Source: an uncultured Muribaculaceae bacterium | Lineage (GTDB): Bacteria; Bacteroidota; Bacteroidia; Bacteroidales; Muribaculaceae | Assembly: GCA_947173755.1 (NCBI GenBank) | Contig: CAMWGM010000012.1 | Span: 1 to 15,604 of the forward strand | Length of the DNA: 15,604 bases | Direction of reading: 5' to 3' | Shown here: positions 1 through 6,609 of the stretch, piece after piece | Position numbering within the stretch: position 1 is the first letter of the stretch | Layout: each line of letters begins with the position of its first letter | Translations under genes and position numbers: made by a program | The notes under the pieces: model-generated | Databases searched by the model: none | What the model was told of the DNA's origin: nothing | The model's input: only the letters and a program-made list of their open reading frames with translations

Positions 1-849
1 CCCTAACCTGTATTCGGGTCGCACGAAATGGTCACAGCAATAGACAGAGCCGTCGGCCTCAACGACGGGAGCCAATCCGCAGGTGGCCGACATTGAACAT
101 ACCCCCGGGGTCACTCCCACCCAATTGGCCAACGTAGCATCAAACAACTGTACAAACAACTTGCCGACATCCGCCTTCACCCACTCATCATAGAGTGAGC
201 AGAGGAATCGGCCCCACTGGTCAGCGGTAATGGATCGGTAAGGTTTGTCAGGTTCGATCACGGGAGTGAATTGAAGGAACTCGCACCCGATGTCACGAAA
301 AAAGTGATAAAAGGCTTTCGGATGCTCTACATTAACGGCATTGACGGTTGCCATCGCATTCCACTCCACACCGTGCCGCTGCAGCAACCTTATGCCACGC
401 ATGACGTCATTCCACGTTGAGGCACCGCCGGATGAGCGTCGGCAGGCATCATGAAACGGCTGAGGACCGTCCACGGAGATGCCAACAAGGAAACGATTGT
501 CGCGCAGGAAGTCACACCACTCGTCAGTGAGCAGCGTGCCGTTGGTCTGCAAGCAGTTGTCTATCCGCCGTCCGCCCGCATATCTGCGTTGCAGTTCAAG
601 TGCCTTCCGGTAAAATCCGAGAGGCTTCAGTAGCGGTTCTCCACCGTGCCATGTAAAAAGCACCTCCCGCGTATTCTGCGAAGCAATATATTGACTGATG
701 AAATTCTCCAGCAGTCGCTCGTCCATCACCTTCCGGCTCCCTTTTTCAAGATAGTAGCAATAGTCGCAACCCAGATTGCATGCAGATCCGACGGGCTTCA
801 GCATGACATACATCGGTCGTGCGAAGGGTGCTTCGATGATGTCATTCAT
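1..849 (-). CDS. Anaerobic sulfatase-maturating enzyme (radical SAM/SPASM), 3' end outside window
   Basis: This is a cytoplasmic radical SAM enzyme that oxidises the active-site Ser or Cys of sulfatases to formylglycine. The frame stays open from the ATG at 849 to the left edge (283 codons; the family is usually about 400 aa), so the C-terminus is missing. C24-x3-C28-x2-C31 (CNLGCDYC) is the AdoMet-cluster motif, at the same position as in the Bacteroides thetaiotaomicron enzyme as I remember it. The start of the SPASM region is visible: C251, C257, then a GLAPVVEADGS stretch, C271, C272 and D273-H-F. This Asp aligns with the catalytic base known in the clostridial enzyme. The start overlaps the sulfatase stop by 8 bases (ATGAATGA), which implies translational coupling and identifies the neighbouring sulfatase as the likely substrate. 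Other peptide-modifying SPASM enzymes are unlikely in this context. Confidence 0.93.
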   Translation of the reverse strand, partial: MNDIIEAPFARPMYVMLKPVGSACNLGCDYCYYLEKGSRKVMDERLLENFISQYIASQNTREVLFTWHGGEPLLKPLGFYRKALELQRRYAGGRRIDNCLQTNGTLLTDEWCDFLRDNRFLVGISVDGPQPFHDACRRSSGGASTWNDVMRGIRLLQRHGVEWNAMATVNAVNVEHPKAFYHFFRDIGCEFLQFTPVIEPDKPYRSITADQWGRFLCSLYDEWVKADVGKLFVQLFDATLANWVGVTPGVCSMSATCGLAPVVEADGSVYCCDHFVRPEYRLG

Positions 850-2239
850 CTTCTATGGGATAATTAGGGCTGGGCGTACGCAGCCGGCGCATCATCCGGT
901 CAAGTTCCTTTACCACCTCGGGATGCTCGGCAGCCAGGTCATGCTCCTCCGACGGATCATCCTTTATACGGTAGAGTTCAAGCGGGGCGTTCTTTTTCAC
1001 CGTCACACACTTCCATCCATCGTAACGTATGGCCCGCTGCTTGCCGGGGAACTCCCAGTAGAGCGGGCGGCTGTCAGTATCGATCTCCTGTCCGAAAAAC
1101 AATGGTGATATATCCATTCCGTCGGTTTCCGAAGGCACCGCATCGACACTCCCTGCCAGCCGGGCCAACGTAGGCAAAAAATCGGCGAAATAGACCAGAT
1201 TGTCAATCTGGCGGGCCGGGACGCGCCCGGGTTGATTGACGATCAGAGGCACCCTGATACCCCCTTCATAAAGTTGCCCCTTGCGTCCTTTCAGCCCGGC
1301 TCCGCAGTTAAGTTCCTTCAGAGGTGCCATGACGGCAGCCCCGTTGTCAGAGGCAAATATTATGATAGTATTCTCGCGTAGACCCAAGGCATCAAGGGTA
1401 CCTAAAAGACGGCCTATGTTATAGTCCATATGGGTCACCAGGGCAGCATAACGCTTAGTGTTCATCGACCAATCGCCATGCTCATCATACCATGAAGTAT
1501 CGTCGATATTGTAAGGCTCGTGAGGCGCATCGTAACCGAGGAAAAGGAAAAACTGATTCTCCTTATTCCGATGTATAAAAGCGATGGCGTCGTCGGTGGA
1601 AATCTCCGTGTTGTGGCGCACATGGGCATCATGTTCGTTCTCGCGGATATTTATCAGGCTGTCGCCATGCAGTCGGTAATAGGGATAATAATACGGCGAA
1701 TTGCTGTGAACGGTGGCTATCGTCCAGCCGTAGAATTCATCGAAGCCCCGGTGGTTTGGCGAAGCCCCCGGATCATAGCCATCCAGATGCCATTTGTTGA
1801 CCAGACATGTACGGTAGCCCGACGCACCGACAACATCGCCCAACGTAACATCCTCCGGCAACAGATTGGCACGCCTCACGATCGTAGTATCACCGTTCGT
1901 CTGAATTTTCAGTCCTGTCATCCCACCAGCATAACACTGGTTGTCACGTATACGGGTGTTACCGCTATTTTTACCCGTCATCAGCGAGCAACGCGACGGA
2001 GAACTGATGCCACTGCCCGCATATGCCTGCGTAAAACTTGTGCCGGTCGCGGCAAGCCGGTCTATATTAGGAGTCCGGATATATTTATTACCGTAGCAAG
2101 CCAGATCGCCATATCCCATATCGTCGGCCAATATGAAAATAATGTTTGGCTGCTCGGGAGTAGCCTTTTGCGGCTGCAATTCTGCGGCATGAGCCTGCTG
2201 CACCAACAGGACTCCTACGGTCATCAAAACGTTCTTCAT
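842..2239 (-). CDS. Secreted serine-type sulfatase (alkaline-phosphatase superfamily, S1 family)
   Basis: This protein hydrolyses sulfate esters, probably on host or dietary glycans, in the periplasm or at the cell surface. It is 465 aa with a signal peptide (residues 1 to about 18, cleavage near AHA-A). The metal-binding DDMGYGD motif lies at 39-45. The active-site signature S79-S-P-S-R83 followed by CSLMTGK is the Ser form of C/S-x-P-S-R, so S79 would become formylglycine. A KWHL segment and a later SDNGA motif complete the usual metal and substrate set. The length is normal for an arylsulfatase-like enzyme. The maturase gene overlaps its 3' end, and Ser-type sulfatases need exactly such an anaerobic maturase. 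Substrate specificity cannot be read from the sequence. A nearby SusCD-type polysaccharide locus would be informative but is not in the window. Confidence 0.95.
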   Translation of the reverse strand: MKNVLMTVGVLLVQQAHAAELQPQKATPEQPNIIFILADDMGYGDLACYGNKYIRTPNIDRLAATGTSFTQAYAGSGISSPSRCSLMTGKNSGNTRIRDNQCYAGGMTGLKIQTNGDTTIVRRANLLPEDVTLGDVVGASGYRTCLVNKWHLDGYDPGASPNHRGFDEFYGWTIATVHSNSPYYYPYYRLHGDSLINIRENEHDAHVRHNTEISTDDAIAFIHRNKENQFFLFLGYDAPHEPYNIDDTSWYDEHGDWSMNTKRYAALVTHMDYNIGRLLGTLDALGLRENTIIIFASDNGAAVMAPLKELNCGAGLKGRKGQLYEGGIRVPLIVNQPGRVPARQIDNLVYFADFLPTLARLAGSVDAVPSETDGMDISPLFFGQEIDTDSRPLYWEFPGKQRAIRYDGWKCVTVKKNAPLELYRIKDDPSEEHDLAAEHPEVVKELDRMMRRLRTPSPNYPIEDE

Positions 2240-2253
2240 ACAGATTTTATTTG

Positions 2254-2284
2254 TAAAGATACTGCATTTCCCTCAAATATTCAA
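2254..2284 (-). promoter_or_regulatory. Possible -33/-7 promoter for the sulfatase-maturase pair
   Basis: On the minus strand TATCTTTA (2261-2254) matches 5 of the 6 fixed bases of the Bacteroidetes -7 box TAnnTTTG. It lies about 20 bp after a TTGA (2284-2281) that could act as -33. The start codon follows 14 bases after the box, so the leader would be only a few bases long and has no Shine-Dalgarno sequence. This is a weak match in the correct place. Confidence 0.3.
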
Positions 2285-2487
2285 CTCTCCGCTTCCATAA
2301 TCTCAGGCCAGCCACATCTAAATAAAAGTCGCAACCTTTTAAGACATGGTTGACACAGATTGTGACACGGCACAAAATCATATCTGCTAAACTCACGATG
2401 CCTGTAATCTCATCTTCGGCCGGCGACATTAGACGAGGAGAAAGTTTACTCCGGAATGAAAGAGTTTTGCCAAGCAGATGTATATTT

Positions 2488-2507
2488 CTTGATCTGAGAA
2501 GATCAAG
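2488..2507. repeat. Perfect inverted repeat downstream of the ATPase gene
   Basis: CTTGATC, a 6-nt loop TGAGAA, then GATCAAG form a perfect 7-bp stem 26 bases beyond the ATPase stop codon. Neither strand shows a clean T tract after it, so it is at best a weak terminator and could instead be a protein-binding site. The rest of the 293-bp gap between the sulfatase and ATPase genes shows no convincing gene. Confidence 0.4.
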
Positions 2508-2532
2508 GTCGGTATCGGGTTCAGTGTCTCTT

Positions 2533-3321
2533 TTATTTCATAAGTCTTTTAAAAAGATCCATGTAGATGTGCATGTTTTCCAACTCATTCCACTTGCACA
2601 CTTTTGCCGGATGCATATCAAGGTTATAGATCTTTGCTCCGGGAATAGCGAGCATAAAAGGGGAATGGGTGGCTATCACAAATTGACATTTGAAGAACCT
2701 GGCATAATCCGTTATCATATCGGCGAGATTTCGCTGATATTTGGGTGACAGACTGTTCTCTGGTTCATCAAGAAGTGTCATACATTCCATCCCGATGTTA
2801 TTCTCAAAATAGTGGTAAGCGAGTTCCCCGTTGCTCTGAGCGTTACTGAAACTTTCCAAGGCCTCGAATATCCATGCATCGTCATTCCAGACATATCCGG
2901 GAGATACATCCGGTCGACCGAGAAAAAATCGTTCGTATAAGGCGGGAGATGTAGTTTTCACATGATTCTTTATTGCCTCATTTTTCTGCCTGATCCTGAC
3001 TATCATATGCATCACATCCTCACTGCGGATAAAACGGCTCCCGGGAGGTACTGCTCCTTTGTTGTGCCAGTCGTAATCGACATCGCATCTGTCAATAATC
3101 TGTTGAAGATACTCCCCGTCATTACCTCCGTTATGCATATCGATATTGATTTTTCGGGCGAGAATATTTAGCAAAGTTGATTTGCCGCTCCCGTTGCTTC
3201 CGTAGAAAATCGTTATAGGCTCAAATTCTATTCGCTTTAATTGCAGTGGATGTAGCACTGAATAGGGATATGCGATATCAGTATCTATATCATGGAGCGT
3301 AAAGTCAGTTATATAAACCAT
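2533..3321 (-). CDS. Stand-alone ABC-type/AAA_21-like ATPase
   Basis: This is a 262-aa soluble ATPase with no membrane segment or transporter partner nearby. Walker A is GSNGSGKST (41-49). An ABC-signature-like stretch QSNGE lies at 162-166. Walker B is TLLDEPENS, with the catalytic-type E186 following D185. A switch/H-loop ATHSPF carries H219. The order and the short insertion between Walker A and the signature resemble the many single-gene ATP-binding proteins of the SMC/RecF-like AAA_21 group found in Bacteroidales. Those proteins have been linked variously to DNA transactions and to defence, but no partner nuclease is adjacent here. The start is the ATG at 3321, preceded by an AT-rich leader without a Shine-Dalgarno. 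It is divergent from the acidic hypothetical gene. Its precise role is unknown. Confidence 0.85.
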   Translation of the reverse strand: MVYITDFTLHDIDTDIAYPYSVLHPLQLKRIEFEPITIFYGSNGSGKSTLLNILARKINIDMHNGGNDGEYLQQIIDRCDVDYDWHNKGAVPPGSRFIRSEDVMHMIVRIRQKNEAIKNHVKTTSPALYERFFLGRPDVSPGYVWNDDAWIFEALESFSNAQSNGELAYHYFENNIGMECMTLLDEPENSLSPKYQRNLADMITDYARFFKCQFVIATHSPFMLAIPGAKIYNLDMHPAKVCKWNELENMHIYMDLFKRLMK

Positions 3322-3515
3322 TATAATGTTATAATTTATCAGGTCAAAGTTGCATACTTGCCGGAACAGTCTTTAAGACCATCCCCGAAACCGGATGCAA
3401 ATATAATGAATTTTCTTTTATTCGGATTGATATAAGTTTATATAATAATTGGATAATTGATAGTGTGAGAACTGTTTGGAGGGGTTGGGTGTTATAGAGA
3501 AAAAAAGATGTTGCT

Positions 3516-3878
3516 ATGACAAGAAAAGAACTTACCGATATTATTGCCGCCAAGGTTGCGGATGTGATCGAAAATCCGGTTTACTGGGGAGAGGATCCTC
3601 AGATCAGTATTATCCCCACTACCCTTCTGGTAGGTATTGAGCGTCGCGCGGATGCCGATCAGGCGATTGCATATAGCGATTATGCCATTGAGGCCGACGC
3701 GGTCGAAGATGGCGATTATTCGGAGGATGCGGCAGATTTCCAGTCGGCGTCAGATCCCGATCTTTATCCCGTCGGCACATTGATCGATTACGCCGTGAAG
3801 AAACCCGATCTGAAAAAGATCGCTAAACTGGTCGAACAATATATCCCCGAGAAGGCCGAGAATCTCTATGCCGAGTGA
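3516..3878 (+). CDS. Acidic hypothetical protein, 120 aa
   Basis: I do not recognise this protein. It is small and soluble, with no signal peptide or membrane segment. The N-terminal 30 residues look helical. The central stretch, about residues 53-82, is strongly acidic (many Asp, Glu and Ala, few basic residues), and the C-terminus returns to a Lys/Glu-rich helix ending in LYAE. Codon use looks like that of its neighbours, and a strong hairpin follows the stop, which supports a real gene. The start is the ATG at 3516. The 194-bp divergent gap before it (3322-3515) is AT-rich and contains a small palindrome GTCTTTAAGAC near 3370 but no clear promoter box. Confidence 0.7.
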   Translation: MTRKELTDIIAAKVADVIENPVYWGEDPQISIIPTTLLVGIERRADADQAIAYSDYAIEADAVEDGDYSEDAADFQSASDPDLYPVGTLIDYAVKKPDLKKIAKLVEQYIPEKAENLYAE

Positions 3879-3929
3879 TTACGTCAGCCGTTCGTGCAGA
3901 CTTTTCCTCAGAAATTTAGTAATATGAAT

Positions 3930-3964
3930 ATCGGGAGTCATCTTCATTCAAGGTGACTCCCGAT
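3930..3964. terminator. Bidirectional hairpin terminator between convergent genes
   Basis: ATCGGGAGTCA (3930-3940) pairs perfectly with TGACTCCCGAT (3954-3964). TCTT and AAGG extend the stem inward around a CATTC loop, giving about 15 bp. It sits between the convergent acidic hypothetical gene and the small zinc-protein gene. The flanks are AT-rich but lack a long T run on either side. Confidence 0.75.
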
Positions 3965-3985
3965 TAAATATACGGCAAGTTGTGT

Positions 3986-4336
3986 TTAATCATCACCGCA
4001 GAGGTCATCGGCCTCGGCCTTTGTGAAACCGAAATATTCCATCACAAACTCTTTGTTGAACGGACATGCCGTCACGTCCGCCATGGTCAGCCGGCGCTGT
4101 AAGGCTTTTTCCATACATCCGATACATATAAACGTATGCACGTCTCGATCGGAGAGTTCAGGAGCCGAAGATCTCTGATAAAACTCCGTGGCACGCTTCT
4201 CGTGGCCGGTCAGTGCGTAATGAGCGACAATTTGGTGCCATACGGCATCGGTCAGCATAGGCGACTGCCAGTCGCCATACTGAAGTGTTCTGCCACACAC
4301 GGAACAGTAACATGTCAGATCAGGTTTTTCTGTCAT
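3986..4336 (-). CDS. Small cysteine-rich, probably zinc-binding protein
   Basis: This is a 116-aa protein of unknown function. C9-x-C11-x2-C14 near the N-terminus and C71-x2-C74 further on look like the two halves of a zinc site. C91, C113 and several His residues (H34, H39) are also available. No enzyme motif is evident. The same frame extends to 4408, but that would overlap the upstream PPC gene. ATG 4336 lies 34 bases after the PPC stop and gives a compact protein, so I chose it. The gene is probably cotranscribed with the PPC gene and ends 22 bases before the bidirectional hairpin. Confidence 0.75.
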   Translation of the reverse strand: MTEKPDLTCYCSVCGRTLQYGDWQSPMLTDAVWHQIVAHYALTGHEKRATEFYQRSSAPELSDRDVHTFICIGCMEKALQRRLTMADVTACPFNKEFVMEYFGFTKAEADDLCGDD

Positions 4337-4370
4337 TGAAAGAAAAGGGGCAGTGAGGGAAGAGATCCGG

Positions 4371-4820
4371 TCAGAACTTATACATATTGAGCCCGGTTTC
4401 CTCGTCATGGTAGCGCTCCATCGGGCTGTCGAATGCTGTGATCACTATCTCGCCCGCGCCATTCAGACGGGCAGAGAGAAGATGTCCGGCAAGAGCGGAA
4501 TAGTCGGAACGACCGAGGACACAATGGAGATGGGTGTAGGTCTCACCGTTCATCTCCGAAACGTTACCGGTCAGGTTAGCCACCTCCATCTGCTCAGTGA
4601 AAGTCTTGTCGACATACTGTTTCGTCTTCGGATCATAGAAACGGAGCGTCGCCTCGTTGACGGCACCGATACCGGTGATGCTTCCGGCGGAAATCTTCAT
4701 ATCCTTACAGAATGTCATGATTGATTCCGCCAGATCGGTGTGGTTGGCGATGCTCACCACATAAGTGTTGCCATATTGCTTGTAGGTGTATGGTTTTTCA
4801 GTAGTCTGTTGAGCGTTCAT
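4371..4820 (-). CDS. PPC/DUF296-domain protein, signal peptide separated by an apparent frameshift
   Basis: The domain is PPC (plant and prokaryote conserved, PF03479): a small trimeric alpha/beta fold often annotated as DNA-binding. The conserved core is visible as SITGIGAVNEATLRFYD, then THLHCVLGR and later GHLL, whose His residues form the family's presumed metal or ligand site. The only in-frame start codons are the ATG at 4820 (149 aa) and a TTG at 4826. However, the frame continues upstream without a stop and encodes a textbook hydrophobic signal sequence ending in MNA-QQ. An ATG for it exists at 4867 but is one base out of frame, across AAAAA. Either the short cytoplasmic form is made, or the gene is a frameshifted version of an exported PPC protein. 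The zinc-protein gene follows after 34 bp. Confidence 0.85.
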   Translation of the reverse strand: MNAQQTTEKPYTYKQYGNTYVVSIANHTDLAESIMTFCKDMKISAGSITGIGAVNEATLRFYDPKTKQYVDKTFTEQMEVANLTGNVSEMNGETYTHLHCVLGRSDYSALAGHLLSARLNGAGEIVITAFDSPMERYHDEETGLNMYKF

Positions 4821-4867
4821 TGTCAAAGTGGAAATTAGGAGTGTGAATAATAAAATAACTTTTTCAT
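4821..4867 (-). other. Out-of-frame signal-peptide coding remnant of the PPC gene
   Basis: Read on the minus strand from 4867 the sequence is ATG AAA AAG TTA and ends after ten codons. If the A5 run were A6, it would read M-K-K-V-I-L-L-F-T-L-L-I-S-T and run straight into the PPC frame, with a signal-peptidase-like site before QQTTEK. A single-base loss in the homopolymer at codons 2-3 therefore explains the arrangement. It may be real, phase-variable, or a sequencing or assembly error. Confidence 0.8.
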
Positions 4868-4993
4868 AATAATCATGTTTTGTCTTAGAACGCTCAAATA
4901 GAGCACTATGTTCGGCTTATCGCTTATCTCCCGGTGCCTGACAATTTTACCAACCGGTATTACGTTAACATTGTAGATCGAACTCGATGCATC

Positions 4994-5494
4994 ATGACAG
5001 CAAAGGAATTTGAAACATATTTCAAAAGACTATACCTGCCTTTAGGCATGTATGCCCTGCGCATTGTAGGGGATGCTGATGTCGCTGAGGATCTCGAACA
5101 GGATGCATTCATGAAGGCATGGCTTTACGTTGAGAATGGTGGCGAGATCGACAACTTTTCATCTTTCATGTACCGTACCCTGAGAAACGTGTGTCTGACC
5201 TATCTCCGGAACCACCGCGAAACGCTTGAGGAAAGTTTTATCCCTGAAGCGGGCGAGGAGGAGATCGACACATCGTTCAGAGATGCCCGGATATGGAAGG
5301 CCATCGATGATCTGCCGGAAAAATGCCGTGAAGTGTTTCTGATGAGCAAGCGCGATGGTTTGACCAACGACGAAATTGCCGAGGAACTCGGAATTTCGGT
5401 CAAGACCGTAAAAAATCAGATGACAAAAGCCTTCAGCAGATTGCGCGAAGCCTTGTCAGACGGTCACAAACCTTTCTTCCTGCCGTTCCTGTAA
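4994..5494 (+). CDS. ECF-family (FecI-like) RNA polymerase sigma factor
   Basis: This is a 166-aa cytoplasmic sigma factor that would direct transcription of the receptor locus behind it. The region-2 core spans about residues 5-65, including a DVAEDLEQDAFMKAW helix at 30-44. Region 4 spans about 107-152, with a LPEKCREVF start and the helix-turn-helix NDEIAEELGISVKTVKNQM. The frame also permits a GTG at 4934, but the ATG at 4994 fits the usual N-terminus of Bacteroidetes ECF factors and leaves room for a promoter. TAACATTG at 4966-4973 is a one-mismatch -7 box. It is divergent from the PPC gene. It is the first gene of a five-gene run with anti-sigma, receptor and lipoprotein, which implies control by a surface signal. 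Confidence 0.93.
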   Translation: MTAKEFETYFKRLYLPLGMYALRIVGDADVAEDLEQDAFMKAWLYVENGGEIDNFSSFMYRTLRNVCLTYLRNHRETLEESFIPEAGEEEIDTSFRDARIWKAIDDLPEKCREVFLMSKRDGLTNDEIAEELGISVKTVKNQMTKAFSRLREALSDGHKPFFLPFL

Positions 5495-5576
5495 TTTTTT
5501 TTCAATTTTTTTTGCTTCCGGCATAGGACCTTTTCAACGATGATGAGTCATAACAGTAAACAAATCATTCATCACT
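5495..5576 (+). promoter_or_regulatory. Candidate ECF-dependent promoter/UP region between sigma gene and barrel gene
   Basis: Immediately after the sigma stop, two T8 tracts (5495-5502 and 5506-5513) are spaced 11 bp apart, about one helical turn, as in intrinsically bent or UP-element DNA. They are followed by GGCATAGGACCTTTTC and a GATGATGAGTCATAA segment. The layout (T tracts, short GC block, fixed distance to the next start) resembles gaps I associate with FecIR-type loci in Bacteroidetes, where the ECF factor drives the downstream genes. No hairpin precedes the T tracts, so they do not look like a terminator. Confidence 0.4.
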
Positions 5577-6158
5577 ATGAAAAGATATCTGATTCTGATC
5601 CTTGCAGCCCTCCTTTTCTGTCAGATGGCTGAAGCGCGGCAGCCGCAACGCGGTTACCGTGGATTTTTCGAATGGAGCAACAGCCTGAGAAGTGAGGAAA
5701 TGGGTTATCCGTATAACGGAGGCCTGATTCTGTATCGCGAAAATACGTATTATACCGGTTTTTCCACATCACACGGCTATCAGATCAACCCGATGTTTTT
5801 CGTAGGTGCCGGACTCGGGATGGAAATGTGCACCGACTTCGACAACTGGATTGTCCCCTTGTTCGTAGAGGGACGCGCTGACCTGCAATTCGGAAAATTC
5901 ACACCGTTCGGCGACATCAGGCTGGGCGCGAACCTGTCGGAAGGAACCGGCGTGTATTTTTCACCGACAATCGGCTACAGATTCAACTGGGGTCGAAAGA
6001 TGGGCGTGAACATTGGTGCCGGTCTTTCTCTTGCAGGCTACAAAGCCTATCACTACGACATCATAATGGACGATCCGGGAACATTCAATATGGTTTACCT
6101 GGGCACAAAGAATCACGTCAGGGCATACTTTACATTTCGTGTAGGCATAGATTTCTGA
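5577..6158 (+). CDS. Small outer-membrane beta-barrel protein
   Basis: The protein is 193 aa with a signal peptide (about residues 1-20, cleavage near AEA-RQ). The mature part alternates aromatic and glycine-rich amphipathic strands (GGLILYRENTYYTGFST, FFVGAGLGMEM, IRLGANLSEG, VNIGAGLSLAGY) and ends in a terminal Phe within FRVGIDF. This is the pattern of an 8-stranded outer-membrane barrel that uses the C-terminal Phe for assembly. No enzyme motif is seen. It lies between the sigma and anti-sigma genes, only 7 bp before the latter, so it is probably part of the same regulated surface system. It may be a structural porin-like protein or an accessory to the receptor. Confidence 0.8.
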   Translation: MKRYLILILAALLFCQMAEARQPQRGYRGFFEWSNSLRSEEMGYPYNGGLILYRENTYYTGFSTSHGYQINPMFFVGAGLGMEMCTDFDNWIVPLFVEGRADLQFGKFTPFGDIRLGANLSEGTGVYFSPTIGYRFNWGRKMGVNIGAGLSLAGYKAYHYDIIMDDPGTFNMVYLGTKNHVRAYFTFRVGIDF

Positions 6159-6165
6159 TTAAGAT

Positions 6166-6609
6166 ATGAGAGAGAAAGAAATCGACTTTGTGGCAAGACA
6201 TTATCGAAAAGGCCGTTTCGAAGCAGAGGCCGGATGGCGTCGGCTCGGGGTTGTCTCAGCGTCACGATGGAAATCATTCAGAGTGGCGGCCGCCGTTGCC
6301 GCCACGATTGTCTTGTCGGCCACTGCCGCATTAATCTACCGGGAGTATAGAACCGCCGATCTGCAGCGACAGTCAGTCGAAGCACCTGCCGCTACCCCGC
6401 TGACCACAGTAAAAATCATTGACTTCGAGAACGCCTCACTAAGTGAAGTGATCAGGAAAATCGAGGAAGTCTACGATGTGAAAGTCGGGAATTTGCCCGA
6501 CGACGGCCGGGAATACCAACTCTCTCTCCATTATGAGGGAACACCTTCAGATCTTATCGGTGTGATCAACGACATCCTGGGTACGCAAATGACCGTGGCT
6601 GAAAAATGA
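6166..6609 (+). CDS. Short FecR-like anti-sigma factor (TM plus DUF4974/STN-like domain)
   Basis: This is a 147-aa single-pass inner-membrane protein expected to hold the ECF factor until the receptor signals. It has a short basic cytoplasmic N-terminus (1-37), one membrane segment at about 38-58, a linker rich in Ala, Pro and Thr, then a C-terminal domain at about 81-147. That domain starts IIDFENASLSEVIRKIEEVY and resembles DUF4974, the STN-like tail of Bacteroidetes FecR proteins. The usual periplasmic FecR beta domain (PF04773) is absent; full-length relatives exceed 300 aa. The N-terminus is also shorter than a typical anti-sigma domain. The stop overlaps the receptor start (ATGA), so the two are translationally coupled. 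Confidence 0.8.
   Translation: MREKEIDFVARHYRKGRFEAEAGWRRLGVVSASRWKSFRVAAAVAATIVLSATAALIYREYRTADLQRQSVEAPAATPLTTVKIIDFENASLSEVIRKIEEVYDVKVGNLPDDGREYQLSLHYEGTPSDLIGVINDILGTQMTVAEK

Noticed and set aside
1520..2353. 277-codon open frame on the plus strand opposite the sulfatase gene
   Set aside because: It is antisense to a clearly coding sulfatase with intact motifs; its composition is that of a shadow frame and it shows no domain.
2247..2429. 60-aa minus-strand frame just before the sulfatase
   Set aside because: No recognisable features; it covers the likely promoter region of the sulfatase.
4337..4408. 24-residue N-terminal extension of the small Cys-rich protein
   Set aside because: It would overlap the PPC coding end, and the sequence before ATG 4336 looks like translated intergenic and PPC DNA.
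4934..4993. GTG-initiated N-terminal extension of the ECF sigma factor
   Set aside because: The extra 20 residues do not look like sigma region 2, and a near-consensus -7 box lies inside them; ATG 4994 is better.
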